Shown here: positions 27,821-42,016 of the stretch, piece after piece | Layout: each line of letters starts with the position of its first letter | How positions within the stretch are numbered: the stretch's first letter is position 1 | NCBI GenBank assembly: GCA_037576195.1 | Contig: CM075103.1 | Location: forward strand, 3,224,001-3,288,000 | DNA from: Phytoseiulus persimilis | Taxonomy: Eukaryota; Arthropoda; Arachnida; Mesostigmata; Phytoseiidae | Direction: 5' to 3' | DNA: 64,000 nt | Notes under the pieces: model-generated | Told to the model about the DNA's origin: nothing | Seen by the model: only the letters and a program-made list of their open reading frames with translations | Database searches by the model: none | Position numbers and translations under genes: made by a program

Positions 27821-30494
27821 TCAAAGGGCGAACGTGTCGCGGAAAATTCTTCTCACAGCTGACGGAATCGATGGAGATGTGGGTTCGAGATTAGTCTGAT
27901 ACGCGACCTGGAACGCCATCGAGAGGTCAATCGCGAACGAGAGTGTTTCGGGTGCGAAACTCTGAGCAATGATCGAGAGTCTCGCGATAAAGAGCGGACG
28001 GGATTTCTCACCTTGAAAAGGTAGGGTTGAATATCAGAATACTTTGTTTCGAAAATGAGGTCGAGATCCTCACGAAGCCTTGCTCGAGGAACGAATTCAT
28101 CGCGGTTCATGGCGGACGCAACGGAACAAACAGCCTCTGCCAGTTCCTCTCCAGCGGAGCAGCGATGCTTCTGTCGTTCTGCAATGAAAGTCAGCGTTAG
28201 TTCCTCTGGAGGAACACAGAGGTCCGATTTCCGCAGATTCAGCGTTCGGAAACAGCCGCGGACAGTCGTCCTCATGGAATTGATGCGAGCTGGCAGAGGC
28301 GATCACGGTATCCGGGCGGTGAACGAAGTCATGCATACACAGAGTGACGCACAAATCAATCTGATCAGAACGGGACTCAGCGGGGGTGGCTCGGACAGAC
28401 GGTACTCCTCTCACCTGATTCGTTGGGGAGATTGACTATGTTGACTTTCATAATCCATATCTCCCAGGGAATATTCTCGTAGCTGAAAGGCCAGCGCAGT
28501 TTCTTCTTCTGGTAGAATTCCAGTTGGATCTGCCCTTCTTGAACACCACCCGTTCCTTCTGTACTCCTGAGCGCGTTGCTGAAGAGAGCCACGTCCTGAG
28601 TAATGTCGCGATTGAGCTCATCCGACGATGCCCTCACCTGTATGTGAAGGCAGAGCAGAAATTAGGCGCCAAGGTTCGATTTGCGTGGCGCACCATTGCC
28701 TGATGGCCGACGACGTCAGAATGCTAGATTTGTGAGAAGTGTTTCCGACACGAAGAAATGTGAGCATAAAAACTCACGTAAGTGAAATCAACGAAATCAC
28801 ACGTCACGTCTTCGAAGCCGATGGTTCCGATACCGTAGCTGGACCCATTTTCATTGTAGTGGTACTGTGGATACGTCGAGAGATAACGATTTATCGGTGA
28901 GGCGACTCGAATTCCACGAGGGACTGGGTGTATGGCATGAATGATTGTTCGAGGCTATCTATGCGCATCACTCGCTCAAAAGGAGATTAAGAGTCACTGA
29001 CTCCTTCTTCGCAGGGATATTTAAAGCCTCTCCTCAGCTCCTGGTGAGTGGAAACATATTCCAGAACAAGAAGGATGAAAATAGTTATAGCACTAACCTT
29101 TCCTGTGGACCTGAAGAAGAGCAGGGTGTGGAAAAGGCCGGTCACAGCTTCTTGAACTTGGCGTCCTTCTAGCGTCTGAAATGGATACAATAGGGTCTGA
29201 TGGATTTTCCACTTAGGAGGAAATCTGACGCAGCGGAAATCGCTTCCGTTTCATCTAGTGTTCCATCCCGTCCGGAGTACACATCATCGGGCCGACGAAG
29301 TGTCCGTCGGGCGAGGAAGAATGCCCACAGATGTATGCTAGATGATTTTCCGCGGCATGAGAGCCGCCTGATGAAAGAAACATAGGGCAACTATAGCGAG
29401 ACACAGTGTGCGATCCGGGAAGCTATCGGTGGTTGACCTGGATCGTTTCTGAACTAGACAAGATTCTAAAACGGGTATGATCAACGATTAATATGCAGGC
29501 ACACTTCCAGAGGGCGGCCCAGCATATTCGGTCTGGTGGAACCGCATGGATCAGAGCTTAAGATAGCGAGAGATCTGCCGTGGGGGACGTGTCGGCCACT
29601 AATTCGTAACGCCGTTCCCGCTATTCTATGCGCTTTTCGTAGTTTTTTGACGCGATCAACGTGAGCATGCTCGTACTCTGCCCCTGCGCAGCTAGCTTTT
29701 GAGATTAGCGATTCCGAGCTCTGTGACCAGGGAATTTCATGTCGTTGGTAGCACTTCAACAGCCAACGTTTACACGTCCACACATCTCAAGAGGGCCGAT
29801 TCACCTCTCAAGAGATCGTCGATGAGGACGAGGCAAATCAGAGCAACGCGGAGATCTACCCCAACTTCCGGAAGCTGCTTTTCCGGACTCGATGAAGCCG
29901 AATCGAAGCGCACACCTTGATCGGAGAAATATCTCGAGCCTTCGACGAACGTCCATAAATTCTGATGCTCCCAAAGTTCAAAGGACTCTGCTGGATTTGA
30001 GCTTTGACTAGAACGGTGTTTGCCACGAACAATGAAAAAACGAGGAAGCGGTCGGTCGCGCACGGCAACCATCCGTGCGACCAACAGTGAGCTTCCCCAG
30101 ATCCCCACACATGTCGCCAGGGAGACGAGCACCAAAACCCATCGAAGAACCGCTCGTCACCGGGATGAGTTTTGTCAATCCATTTCTGTGGCGGAAACCC
30201 TACGGTCAGCACTATGGGAGCAGCGATTTGCGTTGCTGCCGCGGCGGCAGCAGCAACAGCAGCCTTCGTCATCATCGCTTGGTGCATGAGTGGCCCGAGC
30301 GGGGCGGAAGCAGCTGGTTTCTGCATGTGCAGTTGATGAATTCCAAGAGCTTTCGACTCGATAACCCTGATTCGACGCAGCCCCCGCAGCAGCATCGTAA
30401 TCGAGGGTTTCGATCACTACGACGAATCTCGATAGCAACTAGCTAGTTCGATCGGTTTACTTACGAACTCAAATTTGTTGTGCCTCGCGTTCAT
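27821..30494 (-). CDS. ATG101: Autophagy protein ATG101
   Basis: HORMA-fold subunit of the ULK/Atg1 complex; it stabilises ATG13 and helps start autophagosome formation. Six exons join without any frame fault: 30494-30465, 29175-29098, 28864-28778, 28637-28415, 28178-28012 and 27961-27821, giving 241 residues (human protein 218). Read-out: [100 protein letters not shown] and the end [11 protein letters not shown]. The [12 protein letters not shown] block and the preceding Cys-Asp-Phe block are hallmarks of the family. Intron 1 is 1289 nt, far longer than the others; the 10-residue first exon was placed by its match to the family N-terminus and a GTAAGT donor. Confidence 0.95.
29770..30395 (-). 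other. Open frame inside ATG101 intron 1
   Basis: Two overlapping minus-strand frames, 30395-29770 and 30135-29770, are open within the intron on the host strand. The first contains a poly-Ala run from a GCN tract near 30240-30260, then [17 protein letters not shown]. The second contains a hydrophobic stretch ([20 protein letters not shown]). Together they could be a small membrane protein in a nested gene, or chance. No family match comes to mind. Confidence 0.2.
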
Positions 30495-31282
30495 CTCATC
30501 CCTAATCGTATGACAATGGTCGCCACTCTGGTTCTACTACGCTTGTTTACCACAGTGACGAGAAACACAACACAAACTTCTTATGAATGCTGTTGCTCCT
30601 GCAGCACCAACCACAACAGGACGGGAAGAAGAACCAAATGATTATTGTTGAGAGGAGGGAAGAGAGACCACGATCGTGTTTACGCTTAAAGTCGTCAGCT
30701 GTTCTGGGACCCTCTCCCTGTGCCTGCCTGCCTGCCTCCCGAGCGAGCGAGCCAAACCACCAGCAGCAGCACCGCGTCGTCTCTTCTCTGCTTTCTCGCT
30801 GCTGCTGCTGCCAGCTGAAGGCAGTAGTAACCATAGCCTAGGACCCTCCTAGGTCTCACGAATGCTCCGGAGCGCCAAGTTTGAGCTCCGATCGGTCGTG
30901 CGGAGGTTTGAGGGTCGGCGGTATCTGATCAAGATCTGTTGGGGGCAGCAAAACATGATTGAATTTCAGCCCGACTAATGCCAGCCCCTGCCGTTCCGCT
31001 CTCGAACTCTTGCAGGCGTCGGGGTCCAAGAGCCGATTGCTGACTCTCCGATTCGGGTGTGATTGATTGATTCTGTTGATGCTTCTCGTGTGGGGCGAAT
31101 TCGGGAATAACTAAGCTTCAACGGTTTGCACGACCGAATCTATCAGCTTCGAGTACGCCAATCATTGGCTGCCCTCGAGTCTGCCGGGGTAGAGACCTGT
31201 CATTCCACCTGAGCCGCATGCCGGGAATAAACTACTTCCTCATAAATTTGGATGGTTCGACCCCTCGTCGAGAGGTTTCTCA

Positions 31283-31549
31283 GTGTTAGGTCCGACACGG
31301 TGTAGAATTATTAGAAACAGAGACACGAAGTGCTCGAGGAAAGAGCGTACGAAGCTGGGTTTCGCGGCACCCAAGTCACTCGAGCAGGCAGTTTGTGAGT
31401 GGTTTCAGGTGTTCGAACAAGAGAGCATTTCCTTCCCTCCGAAATCGATGATAGATGCAGAACACGTGGGGCGGTGGAGAATGCAGAATGGATCTGAGGG
31501 AGCTACGGCGGGAGTTCCACGAGGAAATCTCCGGAGAACTCCTCGCTAA
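31283..31549 (+). mobile_element. Pogo/Tigger-like transposase remnant (CENP-B HTH)
   Basis: The frame reads KSLEQAVCEWFQVFEQESISFPPKSM in pieces, matching the pattern of the CENP-B-type DNA-binding domain of pogo/Tigger transposases (Leu-Glu-x-Ala-x-x-x-Trp-Phe followed by Ile-x-x-x-Pro). A weak match to the next block (AEHVGRW) follows and then coding character is lost. No DDE catalytic core and no terminal inverted repeat were found, so this is a fragment or a domesticated scrap. Confidence 0.45.
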
Positions 31550-32227
31550 GGAGGACTCAGGGAGATATGGCCGCCGGACGTCGAATAATTAGACGATGCT
31601 AAGGACATGCGTTCGTGTGTTGCCAGTGAAGGATTGACCACAGCCTGTCTGGTAACGGCTCTCGATTCGGACGCTATGAATGTCCCAATCCCAGTATGTT
31701 TGTTTGAACTTCCCCCGTCCAACCTATCCAACTACGAGAGATGAGCATTTAAAGAAGAATATTTGCATTTAGTAGACAACCTCAATGAATCCTCTTTATT
31801 ATCTCTCCTGAAGGGGATAAGGTATAATATATGTATATATATGATCTGTTTCTGAATGCTTCCGTTATTTAATTCCGACTCCCATGACGTTGACCAATGT
31901 CACCAGATTGAATTGAACGGCTCCAGAAGTCGACATCAGAAGGAGCCCAGCGATGGGGCTTTTAAGAGGGACACGGTTTTGAAAGTTTTGTGAACTTCGA
32001 GATTTCACGTGATCTTCTGTGATTGATCAACAACGTCTGATGGTTAATTTGGAATTTCCGGTCACAAAGAGTCTATGGAGGCTTTTCAAGAAGAACGACA
32101 GCCTAAGTAGGTCCTCGGAAAGTTCGAGGATAGGGAAGACGGAGTATCGGCTCGTTTCGGCGCGGTTCCCCACAGCCTTTCCTCTCCTCCGTGAGAAAAT
32201 CAAGGCCCACCTCTGATCTGCTGTGAT

Positions 32228-32233
32228 TTTATT
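32228..32233 (-). terminator. Polyadenylation signal of VCP
   Basis: AATAAA on the minus strand, about 170 nt past the VCP stop codon. Confidence 0.55.
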
Positions 32234-32402
32234 CGCTCGTTCAGTTCGCTTTGATCTCTCCTTCCTTTCACCAACTACCCGCCAGCCTGCCTCGAACTAA
32301 GTGATTCCGCAACCGATTGAACAGCTCAGCGACGGACTGACGAACAGTTCGATGTGGTGTTCGAATCTTGTCTATCGCCCCAATGTGAAAAATCTAGACT
32401 CC

Positions 32403-35920
<3,518 letters not shown>

Positions 35921-38900
35921 CGTGAGGCTGCTTCGAACAATTTTCCTGAGGAACAATTCCGAAATGACAAACAAAATCTAAGCACGATCAGGTCGACTCT
36001 CTCGACAGTCCACAGTCAAGCGAGAGCAGACGATCGGAGGTATTTAGCGAAAACGACGGCGACGATACCCTCTCCATGATGAGTAGACGAAGCGGCGCAG
36101 AAAGCACCACGGTTCTATGCTGAGCCACCACAAGCTCCCGCGGATGAATGCATTCGGGTGTTCTCTTCGAAACCCCATCCGAAAGTGCCGCTTGGCTGCG
36201 CGGGTCCTTGTTGAGACAGATATGAGTTTTCAGGCTGGGAATTCGTTCTGGAGACTGGCGAAGGTGTCGGGAACGGCTCCGAAGTTGTCATTCAATCATT
36301 TCTTCATTGTCCAGCTGTGAATTGTCGGGAGTCCTCCGGCACTATATTCTTCCGAGCGGCATGAATGAGATGAATGCGGACTAGACTGAACTGCGTTCCG
36401 ACAAAAGTAAAGAGGTGCCAGGTGCATCTCGGGGAGGAAATGAATTCCCTGACATGGGTCGAGTGATCATCATATACCGTACATACTCAGCTCCGCAATG
36501 TCTACACTGTAATCGTCGGAAAGTATGGAGGCCATCTCACTCCCTGTCTGTCTGTCTACTCCCCACCCCTCTCCCCTTCCCCCTGGACTGATAATTTTTT
36601 TCGGAACCGATACGGCTCCGTCTCCGTTCACCTTGATGAGTCCAAGTGTTTCAATCTCACCCGGTGTCGAGCTATTCCCGCGTTGGTGTCACTGTAAAAC
36701 ATGCTCGCGTATCATCCGTCACCTCAACCGATAGTTCGAATATCGCCTCATATACCCCACAGGAGAATTATTACGAATGCCGCCCCTGCTAGATATTCCA
36801 AGTACTAACACTCTCTATATCCCTCCAGTAAGATTGGAATCTACTCGTGGGCGATTCGAAACGCATGCGGAAATCTGAAGCCACGTTGTCTTGGAGTTCG
36901 ACAAAGCACATCATATATCACGAGGAAGAGTTAACACTGACTCGACGGAGTCTCGACGAAAACCTTCCTCCAGAAACAAGTCATACAAAGAGACTCCTAC
37001 TAAAATGGAAGAATGGAAAACAAAACTCCAAGTATCAGCTGAAGTGAATTTGTCATCGGTGCCACAAGGGATGAGGACGAATAAGTACCAATATAAGTGA
37101 GTCACTTTGGAAGGGGTGGTAGCCCCATCTTTACCACCTCGGAGCGGCCCTGGGTGGATGTGGCTGAAAGCGTGAAGGGACAGGAAAGACAGAGACATTC
37201 GCACGGGAACATGCTATGATGTCGGCAGTCTCATGCCTACCTGGGTGAAGCAGTACACGAAGCGTCGAAATATCAAGACTATTATTCCACTCAGCAAGGA
37301 TGAAGGCAGAGTAAATAATGTCAACGCGATGGAGAACTCCGCAAACAGAGGTCTCAGCCGACGATGAGCTTTCCCAAGGCAGGCTTGGGCAGTTTGAATG
37401 TTTCAGAAACAGACCTCACTCGCTGACCTCTCCAAAGATCCACTTCTGAAGGATCTATACGCTGGAGTCCATCATTTTCTCCCCAGGCACTGAGATTTCA
37501 GCGCCCTGGGATATGGAGGGCGCATCCGTATGATACGCCTGGCATCACACCTCCGACATCTGCTACTGAGTGAAGAACTCGTGGCTCCGAACTGTTTGAG
37601 AAGTTCGGATTCTCGAAGGCGGCTCGAGGTACTCCCGAGTGCTGGCCATACTTCTGAAATGGCCCTCGTGATGACTCTAAGATAAATTCATCACATCCAC
37701 ACGGAAGTATGATGCCGGAAGCAGGACATTGTTGGGAGGCCTGGTTCAATGATAGAACCACTCGTTCCCCGGATAAGAAATCCATCAATGCGCCCCCTCT
37801 GTGGATACGCCAGTTCCATAAGAGGTCACCGCCCGCAGAAGGAGCGTTCGACAGCTTCCTTGCCCCTCGGGTTCTGAGGGATTTATTCTCTCGAGGAGCT
37901 CCCCGTCAAACAGTAGGCGCGGTCCCCGTTCTCTCGAGCAGAAGCCGGAGGAGACCTCGCAAGTCGGAGCTAAAACAGCTCCAATGCCTTGCCACCGCCC
38001 AACAGACCAGGAAAGCCCGTGAATGAGCATTGGATGAGGAAACGAACTAGAATATCAGAGCAGAGATTCTTCCTCAGGAAGTTACATATCCAGTGGTATA
38101 TTCCTTCCGAAAAATGATGGACGACGAGAGAAGCTGGCAACTCGATCCTGCCCGCGTGATTCCGGACGTTGACACAGCTCTTATTTCCCTGCGAAGGCAG
38201 CGATCAAAAGCACGTTCGGTTCCTGAGCCCAAACACCCGCTTTGCATCACGAACTTCAGAGATCGAATTGGGTTCCGAGGCAAGAGAATTTCAGAGATTC
38301 ATTGGGAACATCAGCTTGTTGTCGTCGAGATGGCAAATCAGGATGCCACTCACCCATCAAACATGGTTAAGGAATATTCGATGATCCGATCCCCCAGTGA
38401 TTCATGAGTTCGCGATGACTACCAATGCGAGTAATCGCTTCTGAAATCCATTGAACAAATCAATCATCAATGCGGTGTCGAGAATCGATTCTAGGATGAT
38501 TAGGTATAGATGGAGCGTCTTAGTGTTGAGCTAGATTTTGATTCGGAGAACTCCTCAAATGACGGCGCCACCCTCAGCTTTTTAGAGAACCCATCATTTG
38601 CATGCAGCGATCGAAGCAACAGCAGTGAAATGTCGACACGGTTCAAGACCAAGGGAGGAAAATGCGTCCGACAGCGTCGCCTAGGTGGAAAGAGGTGGGG
38701 TGAAGTGCGACCACAGTGTTTTATGGGAGTTACTTGGCTCATGTTAGACAAGAGCAGATCCTCATGGAAGGCGTTAGATTTGTTAGAGGTTTCGGGACGG
38801 AAAGATCGATCATGAACCATGAATGATGACATTGACCAAAGAGTTGAAACGTTGACACCGCATCCTGCTATCCAACCCCAAAAGGTTCTGTGACACTCCC

Positions 38901-39898
38901 CGATGCGTGGTCTGGGTGGCTGACAAAGTATTCTTCACGGAACGCGCCCATTTAAATGGGCGCTCAATTTCATAATCTTGTGTTTCAGTCGAGCTTCATA
39001 TTTCTCTACGTTTCATGCGCTTCGACTGGAATGCCGGAACCTCGAATATGAGTACTCCCGCTAACTTGCCTCGTTCTTCCTGATTTATTAGGAACTAACT
39101 CGCCCTCATCGCGAGTCTCCCACAAAGGTACCTAGGGCACATCTTCCGACGACTCCATTCCGGGTAGTCATCAACTCAAACGTCATTAAACAATCATACT
39201 GTCTCCAGGAATACTGTTTTCGCTCGGTCCCAGCTGTGATTGTGTGCCCCAGCTGAGAAGGTCCATCGCAAGCAAACAGCGAGCACAAGATAACTCGCCT
39301 TAACGATGGCTCTCATCGGGACCTATCAGCGATGGCACCTACCCTTGGAGTTCCTAAGCAACTCCAGTCATTGAGATTCGGATCGCTTCTGTCATTCGAG
39401 GAGTTCCTTGAAGTTATCGCAGGGGAGCACTTATTTCCAGAAGAACACCTGAAACCTCAGAATTATTCCGGAGGAAGATGTTTCGAAAGTGAGCGCGCGC
39501 TGTCGAAGCTACCGTCATAATCTCCGGTGCATCAGCTGTTTCCACGATAGAGCTGAAGATCAGATTCGATTCTCAACGCTCAGTTTTGACGGATGTCTCG
39601 TCGTGTATGTTGCCTCTCTGGCTTGCCACGGTGGCTGGCAGCTATCGATGTTTGAAGAGGTATCCACCCCTGACTTTACAGCCGTCGTGGCCTGGTGTGA
39701 GTGATCAAAGGCTCGCTCAAAGCATTCGGTCGCAACGACATCGTCACCTGTGTACGAATCCAAGGATGGAGAAGTTCTTACCAGCCAGAAGGCTCGGACA
39801 ACTGCGACAGAATGTGTGGTAAGCCCTTGTCGGGAAACCCGTATATTCAGCAATTTCCATTTCAGTTATCTCTGTATACTATTCTAGAAACGGATGAC
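35921..39898. other. Gene-poor stretch between VCP and the aminotransferase
   Basis: About 4 kb without a gene I can support. Short plus frames at 36847-37100, 37709-38026, 38093-38407 and 39332-39520 have no recognised motif. Some, such as 37709-38026, may be retroelement debris. A CT-rich tract lies at 36536-36585. Noncoding or poorly conserved 5' exons of the aminotransferase gene may lie in 39300-39890. Confidence 0.4.
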
Positions 39899-41555
39899 AT
39901 GAGACCGAGTACCGGAGCCATTCAAATCGAGTCTTGCAGTGTGTTTCCCAGGGAGATTTTCAGTCAGCTGTACCGAGATCATAAGCCGGTGCACCTCGGA
40001 TCAGGATTCCCCGATATGCCTCCGCCAGATTTCATCGCGGATGCTCTACGAACAGCTGCCTCTAACCCGGACGTGCACCAAGAAACCTCGAGTCTGGTGA
40101 GAACCTCGAGAACGAATCGTTCCCACGAGGGTTCTCCTGGATTTTTAACGCGCCTCTGTGAAGTGTCCGAAAATCGCTGCGAAACATTGCAGGGACATCC
40201 TCGACTGGTCTCAGCGCTGAAAACTCTTTACTCGGAAGGTGTGGGGCGAGACCTGACTTCCCAGAACGTGATCGTGACCATCGGGGCGTACGAAGCGCTC
40301 TTCGACGCTTTCATGGGACTGCTCGATCAAGGCGACGAAGTCATTTTGATCGAACCGTTTTTCGATTGTTATGAAGCCATGGTGCGCATGGCGAACGCAG
40401 TTCCGAGATTCGCAACTCTGCGTCCGGTTCGTGGTCTTGGGGATTTTCCACGAGCGCTGAATATGTTGTCAACTGTAAAAATGCGAACTCTATTCAAGAT
40501 GTTGTGTTCAAGGATTCAGCCGGAGAGTGGCTCCTGGACATGGAGGAGCTACGTTCGAAGTTTTCGAAGAGAACCAAAATGATCGTTGTGAACACTCCTC
40601 ATAACCCTCTCGGCAAAGTCTTCAGCGAAACAGAACTCCTCGGAATTGCTGAGTTGTGCCGGGAATTCGACGTTGTGGCCCTCATGGACGAGGTTTACGA
40701 GCGGACAGTATTCAAAGGCTGTCATGTGAGGATGGCCCGTCTGCCTGGCATGTGGGAACGCACGATCACTATTGGGAGTGCTGGAAAGAGTTTCAGCGTG
40801 ACCGGTGAGCTGATGGACGAGACATCGACGCATGGGTCCGCCTCTGGCGATACGTGGCCCTCATTCCTCGCTCTTCCAGGCTGGCACATCGGTTGGGCCT
40901 ATGGGCCCGACCGACTCATCGATGCTCTGCGACGGGTGCATGAGTACGCAGCCAACTCTTGTCCCACTGTGATGCAAGAAGCTTTGGCGATCTCTATCGA
41001 AAACGAGATCAGTCATATCGGGACCTCAGATTCGTTCTGGACAGAGCTTCCACTGTTGCTAGAGGAGCGCAAGAATATAATGTGTTCGATCCTGACTCGG
41101 GCGAATTTCCGAGTTTTCGAGCCCAGCGCCGGCTACTTCGTCGTGGTGGACTTCGAGCGATATCGTAAGTGGACCTTCAGAAGGGTTTTCTGCATCGCTC
41201 CTCATTCTCTCTCTCTCTTCGGTGATCATTCAGAAATCAAATTTCAGCGGAGAAGCCTCCGACTCGCCAGTGCGGCGAGCCAGAAGATCTAAGCTTCGCA
41301 AAGTGGCTATGCGTCCAGAAGAAAGTTCTCGCGATCCCTCCGTCGGCGTTCTACTCCGAGCCCAACGTGCACGAGGCGAAGAGTCTGCTGCGGTTTTGCT
41401 TCTACAAGGTTTGAGAGTCATTTCGAGGGTGACCCATCGTTGGAGCGTATTTTTGGGTCGGTGTTTTCAGGGTTTTGATTTATGAATGGTTTTCTTCTCC
41501 CTCCCAACAGGACTTCAGGACGCTAGAACGACTTGATAAATCTTTGAATCAGTAG
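39899..41555 (+). CDS. KYAT: Kynurenine aminotransferase / cysteine-S-conjugate beta-lyase
   Basis: PLP-dependent class I aminotransferase that transaminates kynurenine to kynurenic acid, with glutamine-transaminase K activity in the family. Exons: 39899-40096, 40193 to about 40421-40426, about 40499-40804, 40880-41164, 41248-41408 and 41511-41555. Landmarks: HLGSGFPDMPPPDFI, GHPRLVSALKTLY, VTIGAYEALFDAF, GDEVILIEPFFDCYE, VVNTPHNPLGKVF, DEVYERTVF and the PLP lysine in GSAGKSFSVTGW. The last exons read LSFAKWLC, AIPPSAFYS and SLLRFCFYKDFRTLERL, the usual C-terminus, stop at 41553-41555. The second intron has an awkward phase: CTGCGTCCG before GTTCGT leaves a one-base mismatch with VVFKDSAGEWLLD, so either an unusual donor at 40422 is used or one base is missing. 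An upstream exon (targeting peptide or leader) is possible because an acceptor precedes the ATG. Confidence 0.93.
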
Positions 41556-41582
41556 CAGGTGAACGCTGTCGCTCCAAGAGAC

Positions 41583-41588
41583 AATAAA
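41583..41588 (+). terminator. Polyadenylation signal of the aminotransferase
   Basis: AATAAA 28 nt past the stop codon. Confidence 0.7.
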
Positions 41589-41618
41589 GAGCAGTCAAGC
41601 AAAGGTACAAAAAATTAC

Positions 41619-41624
41619 TTTATT
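41619..41624 (-). terminator. Polyadenylation signal of phafin
   Basis: Minus-strand AATAAA about 390 nt past the phafin stop and only 31 bp from the plus-strand signal of the convergent gene. Confidence 0.5.
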
Positions 41625-42016
41625 TCTTAGTTTAGTATTGTGTGATCGCGTATGATTCCTCTGTGTGTCATGATCGAACATCTCTCTATCAGCATTGACG
41701 GATCCGATCTGGAATGAGCCGCTTGTATCCAGGCGCGCCTCGCCGTCGCTTGTACTTTTGAGCACAAGGAGACGGAAGCAAGGTTTTCAGATCTATGCTC
41801 AACCTATATCTCGACGGAATGACTTGACACCAACATGTCTCAGATCTCGGACGCATCATTGGCGGCATTGGAAGCTGCGTGATATTGACGAAATCAGAAC
41901 CAGTAAACACATTCGGTGGAGTTGAGGGAACCAACTCTCTCGCATCCAGTTTGCATCAATCAGACAAAAAACGAAAGGTTTGAAAGCATCCATTGGTCTG
42001 GAATTTGAGTCAGGAA

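Larger units (their letters stand above)
30495..32402. other. 5' flank of ATG101 and spacer towards VCP
   Basis: CTG/CAG-rich tracts near 30580-30610 and 30755-30815 produce poly-Gln or poly-Cys in chance frames. An AT stretch with TATATA lies near 31829-31845. Apart from the transposase remnant near 31.3 kb, no gene is seen. Confidence 0.45.

Noticed and set aside
30547..30841. Poly-Gln/Cys frames on both strands
   Set aside because: They come from CAG/CTG tracts and lack splice or start context.
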